DNA of 50,208 nt from an uncultured Eubacteriales bacterium (lineage in GTDB: Bacteria; Bacillota; Clostridia; Oscillospirales; Acutalibacteraceae). The stretch lies in the NCBI GenBank assembly GCA_948537335.1, contig CAOUJG010000007.1, positions 1 through 50,208 on the forward strand, in the 5' to 3' direction. The notes under the pieces were generated by a model. It had not been told where the DNA came from and searched no databases. It worked only from the letters and a program-made list of their open reading frames with translations. The translations under genes were made by a program, and so were the position numbers. Positions 22,810-30,302 of this stretch are shown piece by piece (within the stretch, counting starts at the first letter, position 1; each line of letters starts with the position of its first letter).

Positions 22810-23072
22810 GAAAAACTCCCCATTTCTTTGCGCTTACTTAGCGTCGACGTCGCCAACGGACTTATAAAAACCCTGCGATCCCGCAGAGAATCGCTCCTGC
22901 AAACCACAAAAGACTTCGGCAGCTCCGCCGACACGTTCACCGTGCAATTTTCTTTTTCCGCATTATAAATGTAATCCCGCGTTATTTTACCAACGGTGCT
23001 GGTATCCAAATCAAAAATTCCCACGATTTCTCGAGCGTTAACCATAACATCCCGACCCAAACACAAGTACAT
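22806..23072 (-). CDS. remB: RemB-like regulator (DUF370, YaaB)
   Basis: 88 residues. It begins MYLCLGRDVMVNAREIVGIFDLDTSTV, the hallmark of this family, and ends with ISPLATSTLSKR. In B. subtilis the yaaB/remB gene occupies the same place between recF and gyrB. Paralog RemA activates matrix genes; the RemB role is less clear. The ribosome-binding site is weak (GGGTG). The gap to recF is 23 nt. Confidence 0.9.
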   Translation of the reverse strand: MYLCLGRDVMVNAREIVGIFDLDTSTVGKITRDYIYNAEKENCTVNVSAELPKSFVVCRSDSLRDRRVFISPLATSTLSKRKEMGSFS

Positions 23073-23095
23073 ACGTCACTTACACCCATTTCTCT

Positions 23096-24208
23096 TTAAT
23101 TTTTTGGCTTAATTTCGCCACTCAAGACTTCAAAAACTCGCCCAACTGGCATTCGTTTCGCAATCTCCGGCTCGCAACACGTTATAAACACCTGCTTTTC
23201 CGAGATACACTCCAGCAAATAGCTCTGTCGGCTCCCGTCCAGCTCGCTTAGCACGTCATCCAGCAGAATTACTGGCGTCTCTCCGACTGTCTGTTGCACG
23301 AGCTCCGCCTCAGCAAGCTTCATCGCCAAAACTGCGCTTCGTTGCTGCCCCTGTGAAGAGAACATTCTTGCAGACTTGCCGTCAATTTTGATCTCGATCT
23401 CATCCCGATGCGGGCCTCTGGTTGTAAAGCCTAGCGAAACGTCCTCTTCTCGCGACTCCCGCAATTTTTGCAAAAAATCTTTTTTTATCGAACACTTTTT
23501 CAAAACTCCCTCCACATCAGCATTCATCGTCGTTTTGTACTGCATAGACAATTTTTCTTTTTTGGAAGATAGCCCCAAATAGAACTCCGCCGCCAACTCC
23601 TTTAACTTTTCCACATAAGAAAATCTGCGTTCAATCAGCGCCGCACCGTACTCCGCCAACTTTTCCTCCCATACATCCAAGGTATCATCGAGATTTTTGC
23701 TCTTTTTAAGGTGACGAAGCAAGCTATTTCGCTGGTTCAGAACGTGATTATACTTCAGCAAATGCGCGGTGTACTTGGGCTGCGTCTGACAAATCGCGGT
23801 ATCGAGGAATTTTCGCCGAACGCCCGGCCCATCCTTGATCAAAGCCAGGTGCAACGGGGAAAAAACCACGGCGCAAAATCGACCAATCAAGTCCGAAGCG
23901 CTATGTTGCGGAACTTTGTTGATAGTCACAAAGCGCTTGCCATCCAGAATGTCGATCTTAAGGTCCTGCACGCGACCAAAACTCTCAGCCGCCATAGAAA
24001 GACTCGCGTTCTTTTGCCCAAAAGTCGCCAAATCTCGATCTTTCGAGCCCCGAAACGACCTCCCGCCGGTAAAAAGCCAGATAGCCTCAAGAAAATTCGT
24101 CTTGCCCTGCGCATTGTCGCCGCAAATAATATTAATCCCCTCGCACGGCGTCACTTCGGCATTTTTCAAATTCCTATATTCTTTAAAAGAAATTTTCTCA
24201 ATCTTCAA
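23096..24208 (-). CDS. recF: DNA replication and repair protein RecF
   Basis: 370 residues of the SMC-like ABC ATPase family: Walker A in ICGDNAQGKTNFLEAI, signature FSSQGQQRSAVLAMKLAE and Walker B VILLDDVLSELD. RecF loads RecA at gaps. TTG 24208 overlaps the S4 gene stop as TTGA and has GAGG about 10 nt upstream. Length and position after dnaN and the S4 gene are canonical. Confidence 0.96.
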   Translation of the reverse strand: MKIEKISFKEYRNLKNAEVTPCEGINIICGDNAQGKTNFLEAIWLFTGGRSFRGSKDRDLATFGQKNASLSMAAESFGRVQDLKIDILDGKRFVTINKVPQHSASDLIGRFCAVVFSPLHLALIKDGPGVRRKFLDTAICQTQPKYTAHLLKYNHVLNQRNSLLRHLKKSKNLDDTLDVWEEKLAEYGAALIERRFSYVEKLKELAAEFYLGLSSKKEKLSMQYKTTMNADVEGVLKKCSIKKDFLQKLRESREEDVSLGFTTRGPHRDEIEIKIDGKSARMFSSQGQQRSAVLAMKLAEAELVQQTVGETPVILLDDVLSELDGSRQSYLLECISEKQVFITCCEPEIAKRMPVGRVFEVLSGEIKPKN

Positions 24209-24438
24209 AATTTTTCTTCCTCAAAAGCGACTTCATAGCGATTCCCGCGGACTTCCACAACATCACCACCCCGCAACTTTCTCCCACGCATCATGCAAAC
24301 CTCGCCGTTAACAGCCACACCGCCCGCCTGAACGAGAATCTTCGCCTGTCCGCCGCTCAAAACCTCGCCACAAAGCTTCAAAAAAGAATCAAGCTTTATT
24401 CCGGCCGCAGACACCATCACAACGCGAACTTTACTCAT
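24205..24438 (-). CDS. yaaA: S4-domain RNA-binding protein (YaaA/RlbA family)
   Basis: 77 residues. S4 motif LDSFLKLCGEVLSGGQAKIL and VAVNGEVCMMRGRKLRGGDVVEV. The B. subtilis homologue between dnaN and recF is implicated in ribosome assembly. ATG 24438 overlaps the end of dnaN by 8 bp, and its stop overlaps the recF start, so the three genes are translationally coupled. Confidence 0.92.
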   Translation of the reverse strand: MSKVRVVMVSAAGIKLDSFLKLCGEVLSGGQAKILVQAGGVAVNGEVCMMRGRKLRGGDVVEVRGNRYEVAFEEEKF

Positions 24439-25543
24439 CGACAGCCTTCAGCCTCACCGGCAGAACGAGAAAAACAAACGCATCGCCCTCCTTAGGCACA
24501 ATCTTAATCGGGCTGAGCGGGCCATTGAGCAAAACCTTAACCTCGTCGCATTCGGTATTTTTGAGCGCGTCAATCAAATAGCGATTGTTAAACCCGATCT
24601 CGAGCGCGTCGCCTTGCATACTTATGGGCAACTCGTCGCTAGCCTTGCCGACCGTCGTTATGCAAAAGACGCGCGCAAAGTTGTCCGCAAAAGAGCATCT
24701 CACGGGGCTTTTAAGCCGGTCGGTGACCACCAAAGACACGCGATCAATGCTCTCAATCATGCTCTTCACGTTCACAACGGCCTCGGTAGCGTGCGAAGGC
24801 GGAATCGCGGCGGTATAATCGAGAAATTCGCCCTCCAATAGCCGAGAAATCACGAAATAGCTCTCGATATAAAAAATTATATGCTTCTTCCCTACAGAAA
24901 TCTGGATTTTGGCACCTTCGGTGTCCGGAAGAATCTTCAAAACCTCATTAAGCGTCTTGCCCGGCACAACAAACCGCAGCTCCTTGCCTCCCGCAAGCAC
25001 TTCCTTGCGCAAAGCCAGCCTAAAGCCATCCACAGAGATCAGTTTAAGCTCCGTCTCGCTAACCTCAAACAAAGTCCCCGTATTAATCGGCTTCACGTCG
25101 GTCTCAGACGTCGCAAAAAGCGTCTGCCGGATCATCCCCTTCAAAGTCTCGCAGTCAAGGCTCAGAGTCTCGGCGTCCGAAAGTGTCGGAATTTCCGGAA
25201 AATCTTCATGAGAAATCCCAACAAGCGAGAACTCTGCAGGTGCACTGGTAATCGTAGCAATCAGCTTTTCGTCCACGCTGATAGTAATCGTATCCGCCGG
25301 CGCCTTGCGAATAATCTCCGAAAAAAGCTTAGCGTTTATCACAATTTGGCCCGGTTGTTCGATGGTAGCGGGGATCTCCGTCATAATTCCAAGTTCCAAG
25401 TCGTACCCACAAAGCGAGATCGAATTTTCTTTTGTAGAAATAAGAATCCCCTCAAGCGCGGTAAGGCAAGATTTGGTCGAGACCGCCTTTTGAACATTCA
25501 AGACAGATTCAACAAGCGTCTGCCGCAAGCAGGTTATTTTCAT
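24431..25543 (-). CDS. dnaN: DNA polymerase III beta subunit (sliding clamp)
   Basis: 370 residues in three clamp domains. Recognisable parts are ALEGILISTKENSISLCGYDLELGI near the N terminus, PGQIVINAKLFSEIIRK, and the C-terminal SPIKIVPKEGDAFVFLVLPVRL (the P-R-L ending forms the partner-binding pocket). It encircles DNA and tethers polymerase. GAGG lies 9 nt before ATG 25543. It is the second gene downstream from the origin. Confidence 0.97.
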   Translation of the reverse strand: MKITCLRQTLVESVLNVQKAVSTKSCLTALEGILISTKENSISLCGYDLELGIMTEIPATIEQPGQIVINAKLFSEIIRKAPADTITISVDEKLIATITSAPAEFSLVGISHEDFPEIPTLSDAETLSLDCETLKGMIRQTLFATSETDVKPINTGTLFEVSETELKLISVDGFRLALRKEVLAGGKELRFVVPGKTLNEVLKILPDTEGAKIQISVGKKHIIFYIESYFVISRLLEGEFLDYTAAIPPSHATEAVVNVKSMIESIDRVSLVVTDRLKSPVRCSFADNFARVFCITTVGKASDELPISMQGDALEIGFNNRYLIDALKNTECDEVKVLLNGPLSPIKIVPKEGDAFVFLVLPVRLKAVDE

Positions 25544-25848
25544 AAAAGATCACCTCATTTTAAAATAATAGCAATGAAATAATTAAATTTTAGTAATATT
25601 AGTAGGGGCCGTTGATATGTTGAAAAACCCTCCAAAACAGCGGTGCAAAGCCATTTTAAAGCTCAAACCCTTCGTTTAATTTATGTGGAAACTTTTTAAA
25701 CTTTAAACCGGACCCGCGACATTTCAACAGTTTGGTGGAAAACTTGGTGTTAAATGTTGAAAAAAAGTTGAAAGAAAAACACCGCAAAAATCGCGAATTC
25801 AACCGAAAATGTTAAAAATTGAAAACATTGTTAACAAATCAACAATCG
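25544..25848. other. dnaA-dnaN intergenic region with DnaA-box-like words
   Basis: No gene is present. It holds TGTGGAAAC (25684-25692, which read on the minus strand is one mismatch from TTWTNCACA), GGTGGAAAAC (25734-25743) and three TGTTGAAA words (25618-25625, 25722-25729 inverted, 25755-25762). There is also a perfect TTGTTAACAA palindrome near 25828. In Bacillus the equivalent gap carries DnaA boxes and part of oriC. Confidence 0.5.
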
Positions 25849-27168
25849 CTACCTGTCGCGAATGTTCTTGATGATATCCTCGATCATCGCCCGTGTTTTG
25901 GGATCGGTCTTCATAGTCTTCTCTACCTGCTGGATAGCATAGACCACGGTAGAGTGATCCCTGCCCCCAAACTCCGCCCCCAAGGCCGTCATAGAAAGTT
26001 GAGTAATCTCCCTCGCGATATAAATCGCAGTCTGACGCGCGTTAGAGATATTCGAAGCCCGTTTAGATGAGCGAATATCCTCGCCAGAAACACCATAGGT
26101 TTTAGCGACCTCCTCCACGATCTTCTCCACAGTGAGCGGAGGAGGCTGATCGTTATTCAAAATATCCGAAATAGCGGCCTGTGCGGTAGCTATGCTCGGT
26201 TCGTCGCCCTGCAAAAGGTAGTAAGCCTTAATCTTCTTCACGGCGCCCTCGAGCTGCCGGATATTCGTCTTGAGCTTCGTTGCAATGTACTCCGAGACGT
26301 TATTCGGGATGTCAATGTCCAGAATCTCGGCCTTTCTCTTAATAATCGCGATCCGTGTCTCAAAGTCCGGTGGCTGAATGTCGGCAATCAGACCCCACTC
26401 AAAGCGCGTCCTCAAGCGATCCTCAAGCGTTTGGATCTCTTTAGGAGGCCGGTCAGACGTCAAGACGATCTGCTTATTGGCTTCGTACAGCGTGTTGAAG
26501 GTATGGAAGAATTCCTCCTGAGTAGAGTCCTTCCCCGCGATAAACTGGATGTCGTCCACAAGCAAAATGTCGGTCTGGCGGTACTTTTGATGAAACTCAA
26601 TCGTCGTACCCCGCCGTATAGCGTCGATCAGCTCGTTTGTGAATTCGTCACCCTTAATATAAAGCGAGCGCGTCTCGGGATGCGTCTTCTTGATGTCGTT
26701 GCAGATGGCGTAGAGAAGGTGCGTCTTGCCAAGCCCCGAGTTCCCATAAATAAACAGCGGATTATAGGATCCAGCTGGGTTTGCGGCCACAGCCAGAGCC
26801 GCAGCGTGCGCAAATTTATTGGAAGAGCCCACAATATATGTATCGAAAGTTAGTTCTGGCGCCGCGTCGATGGCCAGGCTGTCGTTTTTGGGCGGACGGC
26901 TTTCGCTACTCGCATTTGGCGTAACAAAACATATATTAATGCCGTTAGATCCGAAGATCTCCTCAAACGCGCTATTCAAAAGCGGCGTATAACAGCGAGT
27001 AAGCGTCTGTTTATGAAATTCGTTAGGCACCATCAAAATAGCGTCACCCGTGTCAAAGTCGATCTTAACCGGAGAAATCCGGCTGATCCACGTTTTGTAA
27101 GCGACGTCGGTTATTCGAGTCTTGCAGTAGGAACAGATGAGTTCCCAAGCCTCGTTGAAAGATTCCAT
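25849..27168 (-). CDS. dnaA: Chromosomal replication initiator DnaA
   Basis: 439 residues. Domain I covers the N terminus (WELICSYCKTRITDVAYKTW). The AAA+ core has Walker A GNSGLGKTHLLYAI and Walker B ILLVDDIQFIAGK, with sensor RTRFEWGLIADI. Domain IV has the DnaA signature GGRDHSTVVYAIQQVEK, which reads DnaA boxes. It opens the origin and represses its own promoter. GGAGG lies 6 nt before ATG 27168. Its upstream region carries a box array overlapping the likely promoter. Confidence 0.98.
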   Translation of the reverse strand: MESFNEAWELICSYCKTRITDVAYKTWISRISPVKIDFDTGDAILMVPNEFHKQTLTRCYTPLLNSAFEEIFGSNGINICFVTPNASSESRPPKNDSLAIDAAPELTFDTYIVGSSNKFAHAAALAVAANPAGSYNPLFIYGNSGLGKTHLLYAICNDIKKTHPETRSLYIKGDEFTNELIDAIRRGTTIEFHQKYRQTDILLVDDIQFIAGKDSTQEEFFHTFNTLYEANKQIVLTSDRPPKEIQTLEDRLRTRFEWGLIADIQPPDFETRIAIIKRKAEILDIDIPNNVSEYIATKLKTNIRQLEGAVKKIKAYYLLQGDEPSIATAQAAISDILNNDQPPPLTVEKIVEEVAKTYGVSGEDIRSSKRASNISNARQTAIYIAREITQLSMTALGAEFGGRDHSTVVYAIQQVEKTMKTDPKTRAMIEDIIKNIRDR

Positions 27169-27209
27169 TTTTTACCTCCAGAGAATTAACGATCTACTAT
27201 CTTTAACAT

Positions 27210-27239
27210 TGTGCGATACTGTGCGAAAATTTGCGAAAT
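27210..27239 (-). repeat. Three 10-bp phased DnaA-box-like iterons
   Basis: Plus-strand reading: TGTGCGATAC, TGTGCGAAAA, TTTGCGAAAT in direct succession. Read on the minus strand, the first two give TATCGCACA and TTTCGCACA. TTTCGCACA differs from TTWTNCACA at one base. The exact 10-bp spacing places each on the same face of the helix. The array lies about 40-70 bp upstream of dnaA. Confidence 0.6.
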
Positions 27240-27513
27240 AAATTTCTTTTTAATAAATAAAAACCGCAGAAAGAATGCTGCCAAGAAATTTGCTGCAAAA
27301 AAAGCGTGTTAAAATCGACAAAAACGAGGCAAAAAGGCGCGAAAGAGCGATTTGGCCACACTAAACAGCCCATAAAACAAGATAAAGATATACAGCACTT
27401 AGGATACCACAAATCGCAAAATTTTTCAATCGTATTTTTTGTGAAATTTTGGGATAGGCAAAAGTGGTCGCGGACGCAGAAAAATCGCCGCAGGACCGCA
27501 CATTTTGGTGCTC

Positions 27514-27543
27514 TTGACACGGGCGCCGACTTTGAGGTATAAT
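27514..27543 (+). promoter_or_regulatory. rpmH-rnpA promoter
   Basis: -35 TTGACA (27514-27519), 18-bp spacer, -10 TATAAT (27538-27543). Both hexamers are perfect. A TGTGCGA word (27560-27566) lies just downstream of the expected start site. Confidence 0.85.
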
Positions 27544-27580
27544 ATCAACATACGCTTGATGTGCGAAGGGAGGACGCTTT

Positions 27581-27715
27581 ATGTTAAGAACTTATCAGCC
27601 AAAAAAGCTTCACCGAAAGAAAGAACACGGCTTTAGAAAAAGAATGGCAGATAGAAACGGCCGCAGAGTCTTGGCGCGCCGCAGAGCCAAAGGTAGACAT
27701 AGACTTTCTTATTGA
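27581..27715 (+). CDS. rpmH: 50S ribosomal protein L34
   Basis: 44 residues, normal length: MLRTYQPKKLHRKKEHGFRK continuing through GRRVLARRRAKGRHRLSY. GGGAGGA precedes ATG 27581 by about 7 nt. It is the first gene of the rightward replichore and starts the classic rpmH-rnpA-yidD-yidC-jag cluster. It is too short for many ORF callers but unmistakable. Confidence 0.97.
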   Translation: MLRTYQPKKLHRKKEHGFRKRMADRNGRRVLARRRAKGRHRLSY

Positions 27716-27734
27716 TTTTTTTGTTTTAACCTAG

Positions 27735-27762
27735 ACTAAGTTGCGACTTGGTCGATGTTTTT
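27735..27762 (+). terminator. Weak hairpin between rpmH and rnpA (possible attenuator)
   Basis: ACTAAGT (27735-27741) pairs with ACTTGGT (27746-27752) over a TGCG loop, followed by CGATGTTTTT. It could lower rnpA expression relative to rpmH, as is common in this operon. Confidence 0.4.
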
Positions 27763-27861
27763 GAGCTTTTTTGTTGTGATGTTTTTTGTTTTTGTGAGAT
27801 TTTTAAAAAGCGAAGGATTAAAAAATGCCGGTGTGGTGCCAAAATCAGAAGGCTTGGTGTT

Positions 27862-28206
27862 ATGAGTAAGATTATTACTTTAAATAAGAATCGCGAATTT
27901 AGCCGGGTTTACTCGAGGGGCCGGTCGTATGTTTCGCCGGTTTTGGTTGTTTACGTTTTGAGAAATCGCGAGAATACCGCGCGGATGGGCATTACTACTA
28001 GCAAGAAAATCGGTAACGCTGTGCAACGAAATCGTGCTCGGCGGGTTGTGCGAGAGGCTTATCGGACGCTTTTGCCGAGGATCCGGCCGGGGTTTGACGT
28101 TGTTTTGGTGGCCAGAAAAAAGACTTGGTCTATAAAAATGGGCGACGTTTTGCGAGAGTTGACCAAAAAGTTGGCGGAGGCCAGGATTTTGGCGGCAGAT
28201 GGCTGA
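27862..28206 (+). CDS. rnpA: Ribonuclease P protein component
   Basis: 114 residues. It has LNKNREFSRVYSRGRSYV, GITTSKKIGNAVQRNRARRVVREAYR (the basic RNR motif binding the RNase P RNA) and GFDVVLVARKK. It assists the ribozyme in maturing tRNA 5' ends. The start is ATG 27862, where family similarity begins; the 38-residue upward extension is not conserved in kind, and the ribosome-binding site is weak. Confidence 0.95.
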   Translation: MSKIITLNKNREFSRVYSRGRSYVSPVLVVYVLRNRENTARMGITTSKKIGNAVQRNRARRVVREAYRTLLPRIRPGFDVVLVARKKTWSIKMGDVLRELTKKLAEARILAADG

Positions 28207-28252
28207 TTTTTGTTGCCTATATAAGGTTAACGTTTGGAGAGCGGGCTTTTTT

Positions 28253-28489
28253 ATGGTGAAGAATTTTTTGATTCGGTTGATAAAATTTTATCAGCGAAAT
28301 ATCTCGAGAAACAGGCCGCCGTGCTGCAGGTTTTATCCGTCTTGCTCCGACTACGGCATTGAGGCGATTGATCGGTTTGGCGCGTTGAAGGGCTTGGCGC
28401 TTGTTTTGTTCCGGCTTTTGCGCTGTAATCCTATGTTTCGCGGTGGGGTTGACCCTGTGCCTTTGCCTGGGCGGCGAAAGCGACGCTGA
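28253..28489 (+). CDS. yidD: Membrane protein insertion efficiency factor YidD
   Basis: 78 residues. The signature is LIRLIKFYQRNISRNRPPCC followed by RFYPSCSDYGIEAI, including the conserved Cys pattern, then a basic end PLPGRRKRR. It is a small peripheral membrane factor that assists YidC. ATG 28253 fits the family; GTG 28256 is possible. Gene order is conserved with rnpA upstream and yidC downstream. Confidence 0.93.
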   Translation: MVKNFLIRLIKFYQRNISRNRPPCCRFYPSCSDYGIEAIDRFGALKGLALVLFRLLRCNPMFRGGVDPVPLPGRRKRR

Positions 28490-28527
28490 TTTTGCGGCAT
28501 TTATCATCATTACGGGGGACTTTTTAT

Positions 28528-29466
28528 ATGAATTTATTTAATCTGATTGGCGACGCGCTGGGCAGGATTTTGGGTCTTGTTTTGTGGTTTTTCTTCGATT
28601 TATTTGACAGTTTTGTTCCGGCGGTGTTCATTTTCGTCGTGATCATCAAGGCTTTATCGTTTCCGTTTGAGCTGAAGTCGAGAAAGGCGCTGCTTAAGAC
28701 TTCGAAGATTAGCGCGAAGACTCAGGAAATTCAGAAAAAATACGCGAATAATCGGCAAAAAATGAACGAAGAAATGGCGAAACTCTACGAAAAAGAGGGC
28801 TTTAACCCGTTGGGTGGATGTTTGCCTCAGCTTTTGCCGGCGTTTGTGTTCACGGGTGTTTACGGAGCCATATTTCGGCCTTTGACGAACTTGTTTCACG
28901 TTTCTGCCGAGGCTTTGAGCTCTGCGGTGGAGACCTTGAAGGCTATCCCCGGACTGTCGGGCGATTTCGGCTCGGTGTACGCGCAGCTGGAGATCATAAA
29001 GGTTTTTCCGCAGGTCAGCGACAAATTGACGATGTTTACAGCCGAGCAAATTAGTGATATACTGGACTTTAATAAGGGCTTCAACTTTTTTGGGCTGGAC
29101 TTGTTCGCGGTGCCGATGACGAGCTCTTTTGAGACTCTGGCGTGGATTTGGCCGGTGCTCTCGGCTGGAACGATGTTTGCGACGATATTTGTGGCTCAGC
29201 TGATGGACGGAAACCGCCAAGCAGCGCCAGGTTGCGCTAGATTCGTACCGTTTTTGATCCCGCTGATCTTCGTTTCGCTGACTTTGTACGCGCCCGCGGC
29301 TTTGGGAGCCTATTACACGGTGTTTAACGTGATTTCGCTGATTCAGTCGATATTCTTAGCCAGGTTTTTTGGGCCAAAGGCGCTTGCAGCCAAGGAGGAA
29401 GCGGCGAGGATTGCTCGATTGGAAATCATTGAGGCTAGTGAACCCCGCATAGATGCTGAAAAGTAA
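28528..29466 (+). CDS. yidC: Membrane protein insertase YidC/OxaA
   Basis: 312 residues. A short N-terminal part and first helices precede the conserved core: FVVIIKALSFPFELKSRKALL with the hydrophilic-groove Arg, the cytoplasmic coiled hairpin (KISAKTQEIQKKYANNRQKM) and NPLGGCLPQLLPAFVFTGVY. About five transmembrane segments are expected. The start is ATG 28528 with GGGGG 9-10 nt upstream. There is no lipobox, unlike many Firmicute YidC/SpoIIIJ proteins. Confidence 0.93.
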   Translation: MNLFNLIGDALGRILGLVLWFFFDLFDSFVPAVFIFVVIIKALSFPFELKSRKALLKTSKISAKTQEIQKKYANNRQKMNEEMAKLYEKEGFNPLGGCLPQLLPAFVFTGVYGAIFRPLTNLFHVSAEALSSAVETLKAIPGLSGDFGSVYAQLEIIKVFPQVSDKLTMFTAEQISDILDFNKGFNFFGLDLFAVPMTSSFETLAWIWPVLSAGTMFATIFVAQLMDGNRQAAPGCARFVPFLIPLIFVSLTLYAPAALGAYYTVFNVISLIQSIFLARFFGPKALAAKEEAARIARLEIIEASEPRIDAEK

Positions 29467-29535
29467 GGACTAATTGTTTTAAAAATTGTCATAGATTTGA
29501 AATTTCACAAAGATTTGTAAAATTCACGGAGGTGC

Positions 29536-30174
29536 ATGGTTGTGGTGAAGGAAGCTGTTGGAGTTGGAGAAACGCTAGTTTTGGCGCAGGAGGAGGCCTG
29601 CAAGGCGTTGGGCGTGGCCCAGCAGGAGGTGTCTTTTGAGGTAATTCAGATGCCGGGCAAGAAAGTTTTTGGAATTTTTGGCGGAAAATTGGCGAAGGTT
29701 CGGGCAAGTGTCACGGTTGCACCGGCAAAGCTTGCGGCTAAGTATCTGCACGACGTTTTGACCGCATACGGGCTGAAAAATTTTAGAATAGAGAGCGAAG
29801 AAAGCCCAGAGGGAGTCAATTTGCACGTGGTCGGCGGCAATGCGAAGATCGCGATTGGGCATCGTGGCGACACTTTGGACGCGATACAGTATTTGGTTGG
29901 CTTGGTTGCTAACGCCGTGTGCGATTCGTATTATCGGGTGACGATTAATATTAGCGATTACCGCGAGAGACGCGAAAAAGTTTTGATAAAGTTGGCAGAA
30001 AATCTGGCTTCGAAGGTTTTGCGTACGAAGAAGCCCGTTGAACTGGAGCCGATGACGCCTTATGAGCGCAAGGTTATACATATGACGGTGGAGAAGGTCG
30101 ATGGTGTGACGTCTTGGTCGGAGGGAGAGGACCTCCAGCGGCATCTGGTCATTGATCTTGACAAGTCTGTTTGA
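29536..30174 (+). CDS. khpB: RNA-binding protein Jag/KhpB (Jag-N, KH and R3H domains)
   Basis: 212 residues. The Jag-N domain ends in VIQMPGKKVFGIFGGKLAKVR. The KH domain has NAKIAIGHRGDTLDAIQYL, and the R3H domain has LEPMTPYERKVIHMTVE. KhpB works with KhpA as an RNA chaperone affecting cell elongation and division. GGAGG is only 3 nt before ATG 29536; GTG 29542, 9 nt from it, is an equally plausible start. Confidence 0.93.
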   Translation: MVVVKEAVGVGETLVLAQEEACKALGVAQQEVSFEVIQMPGKKVFGIFGGKLAKVRASVTVAPAKLAAKYLHDVLTAYGLKNFRIESEESPEGVNLHVVGGNAKIAIGHRGDTLDAIQYLVGLVANAVCDSYYRVTINISDYRERREKVLIKLAENLASKVLRTKKPVELEPMTPYERKVIHMTVEKVDGVTSWSEGEDLQRHLVIDLDKSV

Positions 30175-30202
30175 TTGGTTGTTGATTTTTCGCGGTTGAT
30201 TC

Positions 30203-30236
30203 AAAAGGTGATTCGGTTTTGAGTCGCCTTTTTGCT
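30203..30236 (+). terminator. Terminator between jag and mnmE
   Basis: AAAAGGTGATTC (30203-30214) pairs with GAGTCGCCTTTT (30221-30232), with two G-U pairs, over a 6-nt loop; more Ts follow. It ends the rpmH-jag cluster. Confidence 0.75.
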
Positions 30237-30302
30237 TTGTTAGCGGGTTTTATTGATGTAGGATATAGGCAAATTGCTGATAGAATGGGAGGTTTGGCTG
30301 AT

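Larger units (their letters stand above)
27169..27580. other. Probable oriC / dnaA-rpmH divergent control region
   Basis: This 412-bp gene-free gap lies at the point where gene direction switches, between dnaA and rpmH. It contains a 10-bp phased TGTGCGA array (27210-27239) directly beside an AT-rich tract (27236-27265), a candidate unwinding element. Further TGTGCGA-like words occur at 27497-27502 (inverted) and 27560-27569, and the rpmH promoter is at 27514-27543. The placement next to dnaA supports origin function; it is inferred, not shown. Confidence 0.7.
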
